From: Silene noctiflora
Taxonomy: Eukaryota > Streptophyta > Magnoliopsida > Caryophyllales > Caryophyllaceae
Direction: 5' to 3'
Length of the DNA: 34,008 nucleotides
Assembly: GCA_009801015.1 (NCBI GenBank)
Contig: VHZZ01001679.1
Span: 29,215 to 63,222 of the forward strand
The notes beneath the pieces were generated by a model. That model made no database searches. It was given only the letters and a program-made list of their open reading frames with translations, and was not told the origin of the DNA. The stretch's first letter is position 1. Each line of letters starts with the position of its first letter. Shown in pieces: positions 1-9,935 of the stretch. Both the position numbers and the translations under genes were made by a program.

Positions 1-341
1 TGACGCTTCGCTTTTGGACTTTAAATGTTTTAAAAATATCGTTTTTCCGCATCGTAGTTACTCTTTATGTTAATTTATTCGTGTTTTTAAATAGCGAGGT
101 GTCACAGAGGAGCCAAAATATTGTTGTTGATTATCGAAGGAACTCGTTTGGTTTTAGGAGAGGTGCGTGTTGCCAAATTGGGCTTATGCTAGGAAGTTCA
201 AGACTAGTTTCACTTCTATAGCTGAGAACGTTTGGTTAGCACTACATGTTAATTCAAATCGAAAGATTTTAGCACTTATGTTCTAATCCTTGTTTGATGT
301 TGCTCAGATTGCTTTAGTTACTCTACGCATTTGTGGGGGAA
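1..341. mobile_element. Internal 3' tail of an LTR retrotransposon with polypurine tract
   Basis: This stretch has no convincing open reading frame. It ends with a purine-rich run (GTGGGGGAA, 333-341) directly before a TGTTGG sequence. A polypurine tract abutting a TG-initiated LTR is the expected plus-strand priming arrangement at the 3' end of an LTR retrotransposon. No reverse transcriptase or RNase H reading frame is visible in the 330 bases before it, so the element is either non-autonomous or eroded here. The first 105 bases end in GGTGTCACA, which could instead be the edge of a second element on the minus strand; I cannot settle this. Confidence 0.4.
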
Positions 342-1031
342 TGTTGGAAATGCTAGAGTAAATAAGTTTGTCCCACATTGGTAGAATATGGAACCTTTCA
401 TGTGTTTATATATCAAGTGCTCATTTTCTAAGTACTTGTTATTATGGAACCTAGTATGAGCTTTTCCCACGCGCGCGCCGCCGCCGCCGCTCGGCTCAGC
501 TCGCACGCGCCGTGGGGTAGGGTCTGTTTTGTCCTTGTGACTAACAGAAATATTTTCTCGTCTTATTTTTCGCACAACTGACTCTTCGAGTTTTGTGTAA
601 TCAGTCTTGGAAACCAACTTCTTGTTTCTCAAAAAAGTCAATTTTGAGACTTGTGTTTTATTTATTTTCACCTACGAGTTTGCTCTCCTTTTTCCACTAT
701 AAATGAGACCATTCCTTGGTCATTTTAATCATCCGAAAAATACCAATCTCTATTTTCATATACTTTCTCTCCGTTGGTTCCATATTAATCTGAGCAACTT
801 CTCTCGAGTTTCTACTCTTCCTTTTGGGTGCTCAATTGGAGGAGCGTTGTGTATACCTTGGGGAGCGTCGTTCTTGTTTGACAAGCACCGTGTCGAGGGC
901 GATTAAGCTTCTAAGGCATTGACTTCCATACCACGACACAGTGAGATTTATCTAATACATTTTACTTGTTTATTTTGCCCTTGCAGTAACTTTTATTTCC
1001 ATCATAGTTTATTAATTGGATTACTAGTACA
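342..1031 (+). mobile_element. LTR (3' or solo) of a Copia-like retrotransposon
   Basis: The block opens with TGTTGG directly after a polypurine tract and contains the phrase GTCCCACATTGG near its start, which I associate with plant Copia LTRs. A GC-rich block (about 465-520) is followed by a good TATA box in CTATAAATGAG (about 696-706), as expected for a U3 promoter with transcription starting about 30 bases further on. The 3' border is not firm: TACA ending at 1031 is my best guess for the CA terminus. The 5' LTR lies outside the window, so pairing and target duplication cannot be checked. Small reading frames inside it on both strands are not treated as genes. Confidence 0.5.
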
Positions 1032-1256
1032 GATCCCGCGCCATTGTGCGGTATATAGAGTTTTTATTTTTTTAGTGTATTAAATTTGCACATCATAAAT
1101 ATTTAATATTTCTTTCTTTTGTATTTTGATATGAAACAAAAAAAATTGAAATGCAAAACTAATCAAAGAGAATTAAGTTAAGGTGTGATTTTTTTTTTAA
1201 ATGAATTTTTTTTGTCACGAAATTAATAGTAAATACTAAATATGAGTTAAATTATT
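1032..1256. other. AT-rich spacer
   Basis: AT-rich sequence with no gene. It begins with GATCCCGCGCCATTGTGCGG, a GC-rich imperfect palindrome of the kind I have seen at plant repeat borders, then becomes poly-A/T-rich DNA. Nothing else is recognisable. Confidence 0.4.
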
Positions 1257-1390
1257 ATCTACAGTAATATATTATTGCATTATTAAAAAAATTATATTAG
1301 CAACATCTACAATAATATATTATTGCATTATTAAAAAATTTAGTAACATCTACAGTAATATATTATTGCATTATTCAAAAAATTAGCAAC
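1257..1390. repeat. Three-copy AT-rich tandem repeat (48/43/43 bp)
   Basis: Three consecutive copies begin at 1257, 1305 and 1348, each starting ATCTAC(A)(G/A)TAATATATT and continuing ATTGCATTATT, an A-run and a closing AGCAAC or AGTAAC. Copies 2 and 3 have the same length; copy 1 is 5 bp longer in the A/T stretch. The core TAATATATTATTGCATTA is nearly palindromic. It lies about 620-750 bp upstream of the galactokinase start codon. Confidence 0.8.
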
Positions 1391-1659
1391 TTATAGTTTA
1401 TAATTTAAAACCAAGTTTAATTTATTTTAATGAAAAATCATAATTATGAATTTAATTAAATGATTAGAGTTTAATTATAAGAATATATTCATTGAAAATA
1501 TAATAATGTAATGAAATAAAATTTCTCTTAGTAGAAAGAGGGATGGAGGATGCCTGACTGGTCATGTCCAGGCCAAAAGTGGCCCCACGGATGGATCGAG
1601 TCAGGTCAGGCCGAATCACCTCTACCAACGATGTATATTGCTCTTGCACAAAAACTTTA

Positions 1660-2006
1660 GAGAGCTCTTCTCTTATCCTAGACTTGAACGAAATAGGATC
1701 ATATTATCCAACGACTATTTATACCTCTCACGGATAACGGATAATGGATAAATCCACAAGTTGTGTCAAATCAAACGTCTCTACTCTCTACCTCTCCCGC
1801 AATTTTAGCTTAATTTAATAATACTCTTAATCCTAATTAATTAATCCTAATTTTGCTTAAGATCAATCATTAACTAATTTTCCACCGAATTAATCGCATT
1901 AATTACGAATTAAAATTCCCTAAATAATCCTTTTTCTCTTTCTTCCAAATCCTTAAAATCAACGACCTTTCTTCCTTTTTCGAACAAGCTTCACCGCGAA
2001 GAATTA
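1660..2006 (+). promoter_or_regulatory. Promoter and 5' leader of galactokinase
   Basis: A plausible TATA element (TATTTATA, about 1716-1723) lies some 285 bases before the ATG. It is followed by a CT-rich leader (CTCTACTCTCTACCTCTCCC and TTTCTCTTTCTTCC), the pyrimidine-patch composition common in plant core promoters and 5' UTRs. The transcription start itself cannot be fixed from sequence. Confidence 0.4.
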
Positions 2007-5000
2007 ATGGCGAAACACGAAGATCAACCTGTGCCGATTTACTCTTCTCTTGATGCTGTTTATGGCGATGGTTCGCAGCTTGATGAAGCCAAAATTCGGT
2101 TTGATAAAATCAAATCTAAGTTTACTGACGTTTTTTCTAATTCTCCTGACGTTTTCGCTCGTTCTCCAGGTAATTTTGGATCGTTTTCATTGATTTTGTA
2201 TTGATCGATTTTTTTGTTTTTGTTTTAAAATTAATTTCGTTTGATGGTGTTTTGGTATCATTTGTTTATCTTTACTTTTGGTATCGTAGTTACGAAAACG
2301 ACCGAAATTGTACTCATGATCAGTTAGTCTTGTGTTAGACTGTTTTAGTACTATGTGTGTAGAACGAATCCATGATCACCTAAATTTATAAAGCATAATT
2401 TAATTGAAAAAGCGGTTAGCGGTTAGCAAAAAGCTGTTTACACGGAGTCTTGTGGGAGACGGTTTTATACAAGAATTTGAGAGGCAATTAGTCTCGTGTG
2501 AGACTGTTTTACGATAATGTTGTGAAAAACGGATCCATAATCTGCTAATCACCCATATTTGTAAAAATATTAATTTAATTGAAAACAAAAATTGAAATAG
2601 TAGTTTGCAATTAGCAAAAATCTGTTTGACACAGTGTCTTGTGTGAGACGGTTTTATACAAGTATTTAAGAATAACACGTGTTAAAAATAGAAAGGTATA
2701 CTAAATAAACTCCCTTCATCCTCGCTTTCAAGGAATAAAATAGGTAAACAAATGATTAGAACGAAGTAATAGAGTGAGTAAATGATTAGCGAGGGAGTAG
2801 GATAGCAGAGTACTTTAAATTTTTAAGTGATTGATTTAGGAATGCAATTATTCGTACTGTATTACTCCGTATTTGATACTCCAGTAGATTACGATGATGA
2901 CTGGTATATGTGTGTCTGTGTTTCAGGAAGGGTAAATTTGATAGGAGAACACATTGATTATGAGGGTTACTCCGTATTGCCAATGGCGATACGACAGGAC
3001 ACAATAGTTGCAATTCGAAAGAGGGGTGCAGATGAAGAGAAAGTGCTTCGAATTGCGAATTTGAATGATGGGAAGTATTCAATGTGTACATATTCTGCTG
3101 ATCCTAACCAGGAACTTGACTTGAAAAACCTAAAATGGGGTCACTATTTCATTTGTGGATACAAAGGATTCTATGAATTTGTCAAGTCGAAAGGTGTAAA
3201 TGTTGGTGAACCAGTAGGACTGGATGTTCTTGTTGATGGAACAGTTCCCACTGGTTCAGGATTGTCGAGTTCAGCTGCATTTGTTTGCTCGGCTACAATT
3301 GGTATTATGGCTGCTTTCGGGGTGAATTTCCCTAAGAAAGAAATTGCACAGCTCACTTGCGAATGTGAGCGTCATATTGGCACACAGTCTGGTGGAATGG
3401 ATCAGGCAATATCTGTTATGGCCCAAACTGGATTTGCAGAATTGATAGACTTTAATCCTATTCGTGCGACTGATGTGAAACTTCCGGCTGGGGGATCTTT
3501 CGTAATTGCGCACTCATTGGCAGAATCCCAGAAAGCTGTCACTGCTGCAACAAATTACAACAATCGTGTTGTTGAATGCAGACTTGCTGCTGTAAGTGTC
3601 GTCTGCTCCTATTTCTGTCCGGGGAAAAAAATTGCTGCCTTTTATATATTATTTTTATTTTGTTGCAAGTTCTGAACTTTAAGACTAGTCTTATTTTATT
3701 AATGCTTATGTTAAAAAAATTTTGTTAACGCATTTACTCTTTACATTGCAGATTGTTTTGGGGATTAAGCTTGGAATGAACCTAAGTGATGCAATTTCTA
3801 AGGTCAAAACCCTTTCAGACGTTGAAGGCCTTTGTGTGTCTTTTGCTGGAACTCGTGATTCTACTGATCCCGTCCTAGCTGTAAAGGTATTTTCAACGTG
3901 ATGTATTATCCTGCTACTAAATGGTGTTAGTTATAATTTAATTGCATTGTCAATTAATCACCATTAGTGACATGTTAATACGGAATGATTGTGACTGCAA
4001 AACTGAAACTAAGCATTCCTTATAATGTGCATCCCTTCCTTATAATGTTATATAGTTTCATCTTTGAGATTGGTGATGCTTGTTATAACTTATAAGTAGG
4101 TGTGGGTGGGTAGCGCCCTAGGTATATATTCAGTGCTGCATCATCTCTTCATTGATTTTCTGTGATATGGTTTGGTTGCCATATATGTCTAGTTATTCTT
4201 AATTTATGAATAATTGAATATACGTTATTTCTTCTTCTGGTTTTGGAAAAACTTCCTTGTGACTTGAGTAGTGACAACTACCTTGCCCTGTTTCTCCAGG
4301 AGCACTTGAAAGAGGAACCATATACACTTGAAGATATTGAGACGGTTACTAAAGAAAGTTTACAGTCCATTTTCAGTGACTCTCCCACCTCTTTGGATGT
4401 ATTGAAGGCGGCCAAACATTATAAGTTGCATCAGGTAGAACACTCCTTAAAGTTGACATCTGTGGCGTTTAGATTATATTGACACTTTGACATCCTAAAT
4501 CCAATTTTTATAAGTAGCAATTTATATAGCTCGTGATTCTCGTCTACGTGTTTTGACAATGTTCATAAACAATACCTCTGTGCCTCAAAGGCTCCAGCCT
4601 ATGGCAACGTTAGGGGCTTGACGTACACAGCCTTACCCTTTGTATGTCTATGAATATTGCGTCACATATTTAAATCTCCTCATCTAAACGGGAGGGCTAT
4701 TCTCCTCAGCCTATGTTGATGGCTATACTTGTTTGATGTGTTGATCAATATTTAGTTACAGTTCAGATCATTATGGCCTTAGCCCTCACCCATACCTGAA
4801 ATCTCATAGCTGGTAGGTTCTCTAGAGTAACTTTTTGGTAGGTTTTTTGTTCTCTTCTCTATTACCACCATGGCACTATATACCGACCCTCCTGTCTTGA
4901 ATCATTTCGAATCATTAGAATGGTTAGAGTTTTGTATCAAGTAATGTCTCTTTATCTTTTATATTGGATAATATATTTTGGCTGTTTAAGTTGTAAATTC

Positions 5001-6546
5001 ATTTTAATCTTACCCTGTTAAACGAAAGAACACCTATAAATGATTTGAATCCTTTTCAAAATATGACATTTTCTAATATTCTTCTCAGAGAGCTGCTCAC
5101 GTGTATTCCGAAGCCAAGAGAGTGCATGCTTTCAAGGATACGGTGTCATCAAATTTAAGGTTAGACTTTCTTTGAAATTAGCTAAACAATATGAAAATTT
5201 CTCCACTTGTATGCTGTCATCATGCTTAAGCCTGCTTGTGCAGCTGATTTGGTTTTTGTTTAGGATGCAATGAAGTATATATATTGACATTAATATACTC
5301 TCGCTATATGTGAGAACTTATTTATTGCTTAATACACGATAAGTTTTGTCGTGAAAACATGACGATGGCAAGAATTCTACATGATATAATCCGTCTTTCG
5401 TTACAACTAGCTGGAAAAGTTTTATCTTTGGAGCGAATTTGATCCTTATGATTAATCATTGTTTCCATTGCAGTGACGAGGATATGCTTAAGAAACTTGG
5501 TGATCTTATGAATGATAGTCATTACAGCTGCAGTGTTCTTTTCGAATGCAGGTATCAATCAATTCTTTCTTTTTAAATGATTTAATATCTTTCCTCGTAT
5601 AGAGTATATATGTTTACTCTCTGTTTAACCCGTCCTTTAACAAACAATTGCTGGAGTTGGCTAGTTTGAACATATGCATGAGATACTAGGGTGGTGAGGA
5701 AGTTGTATGGGGATTATTCCCAGGAATAGCTACTCAACTAAGTTCATTCGGGTTGTTTCCGTGTAAATAAAAGAAACTTAAAAATCAGTATGATGATAGA
5801 GATGCAGAAACTTTAAATCAAAAGGCTAATTAGTAGCTTCTAGATGAGGAGCACTTGAAATCTACTCATTTATGTGCGTGTGGTTAATCCAGGTTGCCTA
5901 ATTCGATATAAATACGCAACATCCAGTTCATGATACGCTTGTAAAACAGTAGCTTATATATAGATTTCTACCAATCACCATGATAAAATAAACTTGAACT
6001 GTATAATTGAGTCGTACTTTGCTTGGATGAGAGTCTCATAATTCAATTTGTGATTGGTTAATGTTAATGTTGCTTTAGAATCAAGTCAAGTATCCATAGT
6101 TTTATGGGTGAATCGACTTCTCTTATTTTAGTTATGTTGTTAAGAAGCTTGCTTCTTTGTGTCTTAATTACGGTGGTGATTGTCAATGTAGTTGTCCCGA
6201 GTTAGAAGAGCTTGTCAAGATTTCCCGTGAAAAAGGTGCTTTAGGAGCAAGGCTCACCGGTGCTGGATGGGGTGGATGTACTGTTTCGTTGGTTAAAGAA
6301 AGCATAGTGCCGCAATTTATCCTTGATTTAAAGGTATGTATTATAACTAAATATATTAGATTTCGAAGTTCTAATCAAATGATTGTATAATTTTGCCCAA
6401 CAATTTATATATTTTTTTTATATTCCTTTTGGCAGGAGCACTTCTATCGATCTAGGATCGACAAAGGTGTAATCAATAACAATGATCTAGGTCTATACGT
6501 CTTTGCTTCCAAGCCTTCGAGTGGTGCAGCTATCTTCAAATTTTAG
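2007..6546 (+). CDS. GALK: Galactokinase (8 coding exons, 499 aa)
   Basis: It phosphorylates galactose at C1 with ATP, the first step of galactose salvage towards UDP-galactose, in the cytosol. The exons I infer are 2007-2169, 2927-3591, 3752-3886, 4300-4434, 5089-5159, 5474-5551, 6192-6333 and 6436-6546; all introns are GT-AG and the frame closes at 1500 nt. The GHMP-kinase motifs are in order. They are GRVNLIGEH at residues 55-63, split by intron 1 (family signature 1); GSGLSSSAA around 164-172 (ATP loop); GGMDQ at 210-214, with Asp213 as the expected catalytic base; and LTGAGWGGC at 437-445 (motif 3). The length matches plant galactokinases (about 500 aa). The start codon sits in good context (AATTAATGGCG), and no earlier in-frame ATG is needed. 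The exon 7 acceptor has a stronger-looking alternative at 6131, discussed in the findings. Confidence 0.96.
2321..2671. repeat. Two-copy tandem duplication (about 160-190 bp) in galactokinase intron 1
   Basis: Copy A (about 2321-2480) and copy B (about 2481-2671) share the same order of blocks. Each opens with TTAGTCT(T/C)GTGT(T/G)AGACTG, then has (C/G)GAATCCATGATC or GGATCCATAATC, then TTTAATTGAAAA, then TTAGCAAAAA(G/T)CTGTTT. Each closes with GAGACGGTTTTATACAAG. Copy B is longer around the AATTGAAAA block. The closing word also occurs, diverged, near 10450 and 12550, so this is a dispersed element that has duplicated inside the intron. Confidence 0.7.
2709..2800. mobile_element. Stowaway-like MITE in galactokinase intron 1
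   Basis: The left end CTCCCTTCATCCTCGCT and the right end AGCGAGGGAGTAG are inverted copies. They carry the CTCCCT...AGGGAG terminal signature of plant Stowaway MITEs, and the element is about 92 bp long. Comparable short elements lie at 12401-12493 and 31238-31322. The flanking TA duplication is not clean, so the exact borders are approximate. Confidence 0.55.
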
Positions 6547-6910
6547 TATCTCATATCATTCATTAGTACGAAAGTCAAGTTTTTTCTTTCGTTCAGGCCT
6601 TCACATTACGTTTGCAAGTATTCAAATACTCCGTAATGAATAAATTGAGGTTTTATTTATATCTAAAATATTTAATTTTTATGTAGTTGTGTTAGATGGT
6701 CTTATAAAACCCGTTTGTATTCAAGTTTGGGTGATAAACGCGGCCACCACGCTGGTATACTCAAACACCTTCATGGCTTCATCCATGTATGGCCTCAATG
6801 GGAAGGCAGCAACTGTAATCGCGTGCATATGTTAAAAAAGAAAACCGTGCTTAAATTATGGATCAATTGCATCAGGTTCTTTGGAGAAAAAGGAAGATAC
6901 CTTATATTTT
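6547..6910 (+). other. Galactokinase 3' UTR and downstream sequence
   Basis: This is AT-rich sequence after the stop codon. AATGAATAAATTG at about 6636-6648 is a reasonable near-upstream polyadenylation element, which would give a 3' UTR of roughly 100-130 bases. The reading frame at 6715-6930 has no recognisable product and is not called. Confidence 0.35.
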
Positions 6911-7205
6911 ATTTGTTTTTGAGCATATGAATATTTTTTTCTGAGCTTTTTACCTCAAAACTCCGTTGTTTTTGAGCATAAGTAAATTTTTTCTGAGCTT
7001 ATTAAAGTTTATAAGTTATATTTTAATATTTTTTTCCGTCAAAACTCAAATTTAACTAAGCATAGAATAATGTTTTTGGGTTTTATTATAATTTTTTGAA
7101 CTTAATGTGTAAATGAATGAACTCAAAAACTTTATGGTAGAACTCAAAATTTGTAAAACAAAACTCAAGAACTTTATTATAATGCTCAGAAACTATAAAA
7201 CTGGT
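6911..7205. repeat. AT-rich imperfect direct and inverted repeat
   Basis: Two direct copies of GTTTTTGAGCATA followed by TTTTTTCTGAGCTT occur at about 6914 and 6968. Further right, GAACTTTATTATAATGCTCAG is close to the inverse of the TCTGAGCTTATTAAAGTT block. The whole therefore looks like a decayed fold-back element. No terminal duplication was found. Confidence 0.35.
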
Positions 7206-7462
7206 AGTAGTACATCAGATGTATAATCTACCTGGATTCTTTGTTGTATGGGTTCCATTGTACATTGCCATTTTTTTTAATAATACACTAGTCAAAAAAA
7301 TAGATGAGACAAAAAACATAATGCGGTATTTAGTGACCAAGAAATGAGAAATTCTTGTCACAAACACCTATATAGGTTAGTACTCCGTATTTGTTTCTCT
7401 TAAAACAAATATGACGAACCTAAGTATGATCGTCTTAAGATAGATCAACTCCTCACTCACAT

Positions 7463-7577
7463 ATGAGTAATTGAGTCACCTTGGTTTTTGTGCCATGATG
7501 GGCTTTCTATTTTGATATGGGTAAATGGGTAATTGAGTCAACCTCATTTTTGTGACATCATGGGCTGTCTGTAATGA
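7463..7577. repeat. Tandem duplication of about 60 bp
   Basis: Two adjacent copies share TAATTGAGTCA, then TTTTTGTG(C/A)CAT(G/C)ATGGGCT. The first begins near 7463 and the second near 7524. They are non-coding and lie just left of a palindromic MITE. The minus-strand reading frame across 7476-7766 only follows the repeat and is not called a gene. Confidence 0.5.
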
Positions 7578-7677
7578 GTTTATGGCCTTCAGAAATTCAT
7601 CTGAACATTTATTAGTTTCTTTCAATGGACATGTAGTTCCATACTCTTTACTAGCACAATAAAATAAGTTTAGCTTC

Positions 7678-7856
7678 TGATCGATATATCCGTCACAAGC
7701 TTGTGACGGGTCAAGTATCATCCATATGGGTAGGTAAGACAAAAAGTAGAATGCATAGAGAATCACAAATGACTTGTTTTTATCCTCCCATGTGATTTTA
7801 TTTGACCCGTCACAAGTTTGTGCGAATATCGGTCATCACAAATGAGAATTTGTGTT
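7678..7856. mobile_element. Palindromic MITE with CCGTCACAAG ends
   Basis: The left part carries a perfect 20-bp palindrome, CCGTCACAAGCTTGTGACGG, followed by GTCAAGTATC. The right part carries TTTGACCCGTCACAAG(T)TTGTG in inverse order, then CACAAATGAGAATTTGTG. The two halves form an inverted repeat. The same vocabulary recurs at about 9600-9950, 12040-12203, 13249-13380 and 14240-14275. Confidence 0.55.
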
Positions 7857-7943
7857 ACTAGCAAATAGCAAGTGTATGTTCAAGAACTATGCTGAAATTT
7901 GCATCAAATGTATCACATATTCACATCCTATTTATATTCAACT

Positions 7944-8122
7944 GATCTTATCTTAAGACGGACATATCTGTCTTAAGTTTAAAATGTGTCAAATAAAATC
8001 TCACTTATATTTATAGGACAAATTTTTCGCTAATTTTTAAACATTTTACTTTTGTCTTATCAATCATATTTGACCCGTTTTAAGTTTTTAAAACGGATAT
8101 TCTTATCTTAAATAAGAATTTG
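7944..8122. mobile_element. MITE with inverted ends (CTTATCTTAAGACGG type)
   Basis: The left end CTTATCTTAAGACGG...GTGTCAAATA pairs with the inverse of the right end TATTTGACCCG...TTCTTATCTTAAATAAG. The element is about 180 bp, AT-rich and without coding capacity. Its inner word TTTGACCCGT is shared with the CCGTCACAAG elements, which suggests related families. Confidence 0.55.
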
Positions 8123-8327
8123 CATTTTATATTGCCACGTTTTCTAACTTAATATTTGCTAATCCAACCATTTTAATCAATTCAAAAACCAAAAATTTAT
8201 AGACCCTGATTTATTGGTTGAAACGAAAGTATGTCTATATAATATAGGTCACATTTTCGAATTCTCGGCCTTTATATTGTGCTGATATTGCATCTTTCTT
8301 TGACACAAAAATTAACTTTCTATGTTA

Positions 8328-8336
8328 AATAATTAA
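8328..8336. repeat. Target-site duplication, left copy (AATAATTAA)
   Basis: The 9-bp word AATAATTAA directly precedes the fold-back element and recurs exactly at 8779-8787, directly after it. Nine-base duplications are typical of Mutator-like elements. Confidence 0.75.
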
Positions 8337-8778
8337 CGGATAATGCATGCGGTATCCTTGAAATTTGCTAATTTGCCCGAAATGCCCAATTTTTTGTTCC
8401 GGAAAATTTTAAGAGGTCATAACTCGTGTTTACGAGTTCAGAAAGTCACAATTTTTTTTTTCAAATCGATTATCTTTCTGAGAATTACGATTTGAAAAAA
8501 AAATTGTCGTATTTGGATCCCGTGGCTAGTAGTTTTTGTATGTCAAAGTTTTCTTGACCGAACAAACTTTGAGTGACCATATCTCTTGGTCACGAGCTCG
8601 GAACTCGACAAAATTTTTTTTCAACTTGTAATATTGTGAAAGATGATCAATATGGAAAAAAAATCGTAACATTATAAACTCATAAACATGAGTTATGAGC
8701 TCTTAAAGTTTTTCGAAACAAAAAACTGGGTATTTCGGGAAAAATGTCAAACTTGAAGGGTACCAGGTGCATTTTCAC
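8337..8778. mobile_element. Fold-back Mutator-like MITE, 442 bp
   Basis: The element is almost entirely one long inverted repeat. The left arm reads ATGCATGCGGTATCCTTGAA...CCCGAAATGCCCA...TTTTTTGTT, and the right arm read in reverse gives ATGCACCTGGTACCCTTCAA...CCCGAAATACCCA...TTTTTTGTT. Both continue with TCATAACTC(G/A)TGTTTA(C/T)GAGTT, then a long T-run block, to a centre near 8555. The arms are about 210 bp each and roughly 75-80% alike by eye. A perfect 9-bp target duplication, AATAATTAA, flanks it. There is no coding capacity, so transposition would need a transposase supplied elsewhere. Confidence 0.8.
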
Positions 8779-8787
8779 AATAATTAA
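8779..8787. repeat. Target-site duplication, right copy (AATAATTAA)
   Basis: Exact copy of the word at 8328-8336, directly after the fold-back element. Confidence 0.75.
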
Positions 8788-9592
8788 TGTTTTGCCTGTC
8801 ACATACCAAATGGTCCAATTTAAATTTTTTAAGATAAAGTATAGATTATGATTTGGCTCTTAATTGGACATCATGGTCTTATAAGGCAATTTGTCCCTAA
8901 ACTTCCCCACACTTACCCATTCTATTAACTTTTGTTGTTGTTTGTTGAGCTTCATTCTTTATGGGGAGAAAGCTTATTAACGTGCTCTTGCTTACAAAAT
9001 CTTGAATAAACATATATAGTCCAACAACACAAATTCTTGTTTCTGAAGGCTATTTTAATTTGAAAGACGGAATTTTGTGATCATTTTATAATTAAATGTA
9101 ATCACAATGATTCAGCCAGTGTTACTGCTTATGATAATTTGTTCTCCATAAATGGTCACATTTGACCATCAAACAGCCATAAAATCCCATCTTATAGATC
9201 AAAATAGCCCGTCTAAAGGGAGACCAAAACTTTGAATCCAACAACATCAAATCCTGAAACATAGCACATGTTCGGAGCTTAAATAAGCGACTTGGTTTTA
9301 AATCTCTTTTACTTTCATGAAATTAGACCTATCGAATGTAGAGACTAGAGACACACTTAATATGACCTACACACTTAATTTCATTTCATTTTAGTTTAAT
9401 TCAGCTTTATTAATCTCAGCAAAATTTAATTCATCTCAGCTTCATTACCTTTAGTTCAACTTAATTCAATTCAATTCGGCTTCATTTACTCAAAAGAATA
9501 TGGCATAGAAGTTGGTGCAATTCAAAGGTTTAATTAGTGAAATAACCTGAGAAGTAAATAAAGGTAATGAAGTTATTACATAAATAAATCAC
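8788..9592. other. Intergenic spacer with TTCAATTCA-rich stretch
   Basis: No gene is visible. From about 9361 to 9490 the sequence is a degenerate string of short words related to TTCAATTCA and CAGCTTCATT. A similar string occurs at about 12905-12985. Such strings resemble subterminal motif clusters of a dispersed transposon, but no borders could be set. Confidence 0.35.
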
Positions 9593-9595
9593 AAA

Positions 9596-9935
9596 TTCTC
9601 ATTGAAGACGGGTATTATCTGTCACAAACTGAAGACAAATAGTGCCCCACTCATAATATGCAAGTGACACCAATCATGGAGTGCTCTATTTCCCAACTTG
9701 TCCTCTCACTTGCCTTATTGTGAGATAAACACTATCCGTCTTCAGCTTGTGACGGGCACTATCCGTCACAAACTGAAGACGAGTAGTGTCTCTTTCACAG
9801 TATGCAAGTGAGAATTAAATGGAGCATCTCACCTGCCCTCCCACTTGTAATATTGTGAGAAAGGCATTATCCGTCTTCAGTTTACGATTCCACTTATAAT
9901 ATTGTGAGAGAGACAATGTCCGTCTTCTCTTCTGC
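9596..9935. mobile_element. Compound array of palindromic MITE units (GAAGACGG / CCGTCTTC)
   Basis: Two or more related units follow one another. Unit 1 runs from about 9599 (TTGAAGACGGG) to about 9755 (CCGTCTTCAGCTTGTGACGG). Unit 2 runs from about 9756 (ATCCGTCACAAACTGAAGACG) to about 9885 (CCGTCTTCAGTTT). A partial third piece ends with CCGTCTTC near 9925. Each unit has a middle with CATAATATGCAAGTGA or CACAGTATGCAAGTGA on the left and CACTTG...TATTGTGAGA on the right, so each is an inverted repeat. Nested or tandem insertion is the likely origin. Confidence 0.55.

Noticed and set aside
318..671. 117-aa minus-strand reading frame over the LTR
   Set aside because: It crosses the polypurine tract, the LTR border and the CG repeat, with no recognisable domain. 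It is a chance frame.
2827..2926. Apparent N-terminal extension before GRVNLIGEH
   Set aside because: The open frame upstream of exon 2 is intron. The true N-terminus (MAKHEDQ...) lies in exon 1, and the split Gly codon joins them.
2400..3513. Minus-strand frames over galactokinase intron 1 and exon 2
   Set aside because: They are antisense shadows of a repeat-derived intron and of a strongly conserved coding exon.
6157..6191. Met start upstream of galactokinase exon 7
   Set aside because: It lies in the intron before the conserved CPELEEL junction. Its frame is kept only as a possible alternative acceptor, not as a start.
7678..7856. CRISPR-like repeat or tRNA/rRNA gene
   Set aside because: The palindromic words are MITE termini, not regularly spaced repeats. 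By eye I found no convincing tRNA fold or rRNA sequence anywhere in the window.
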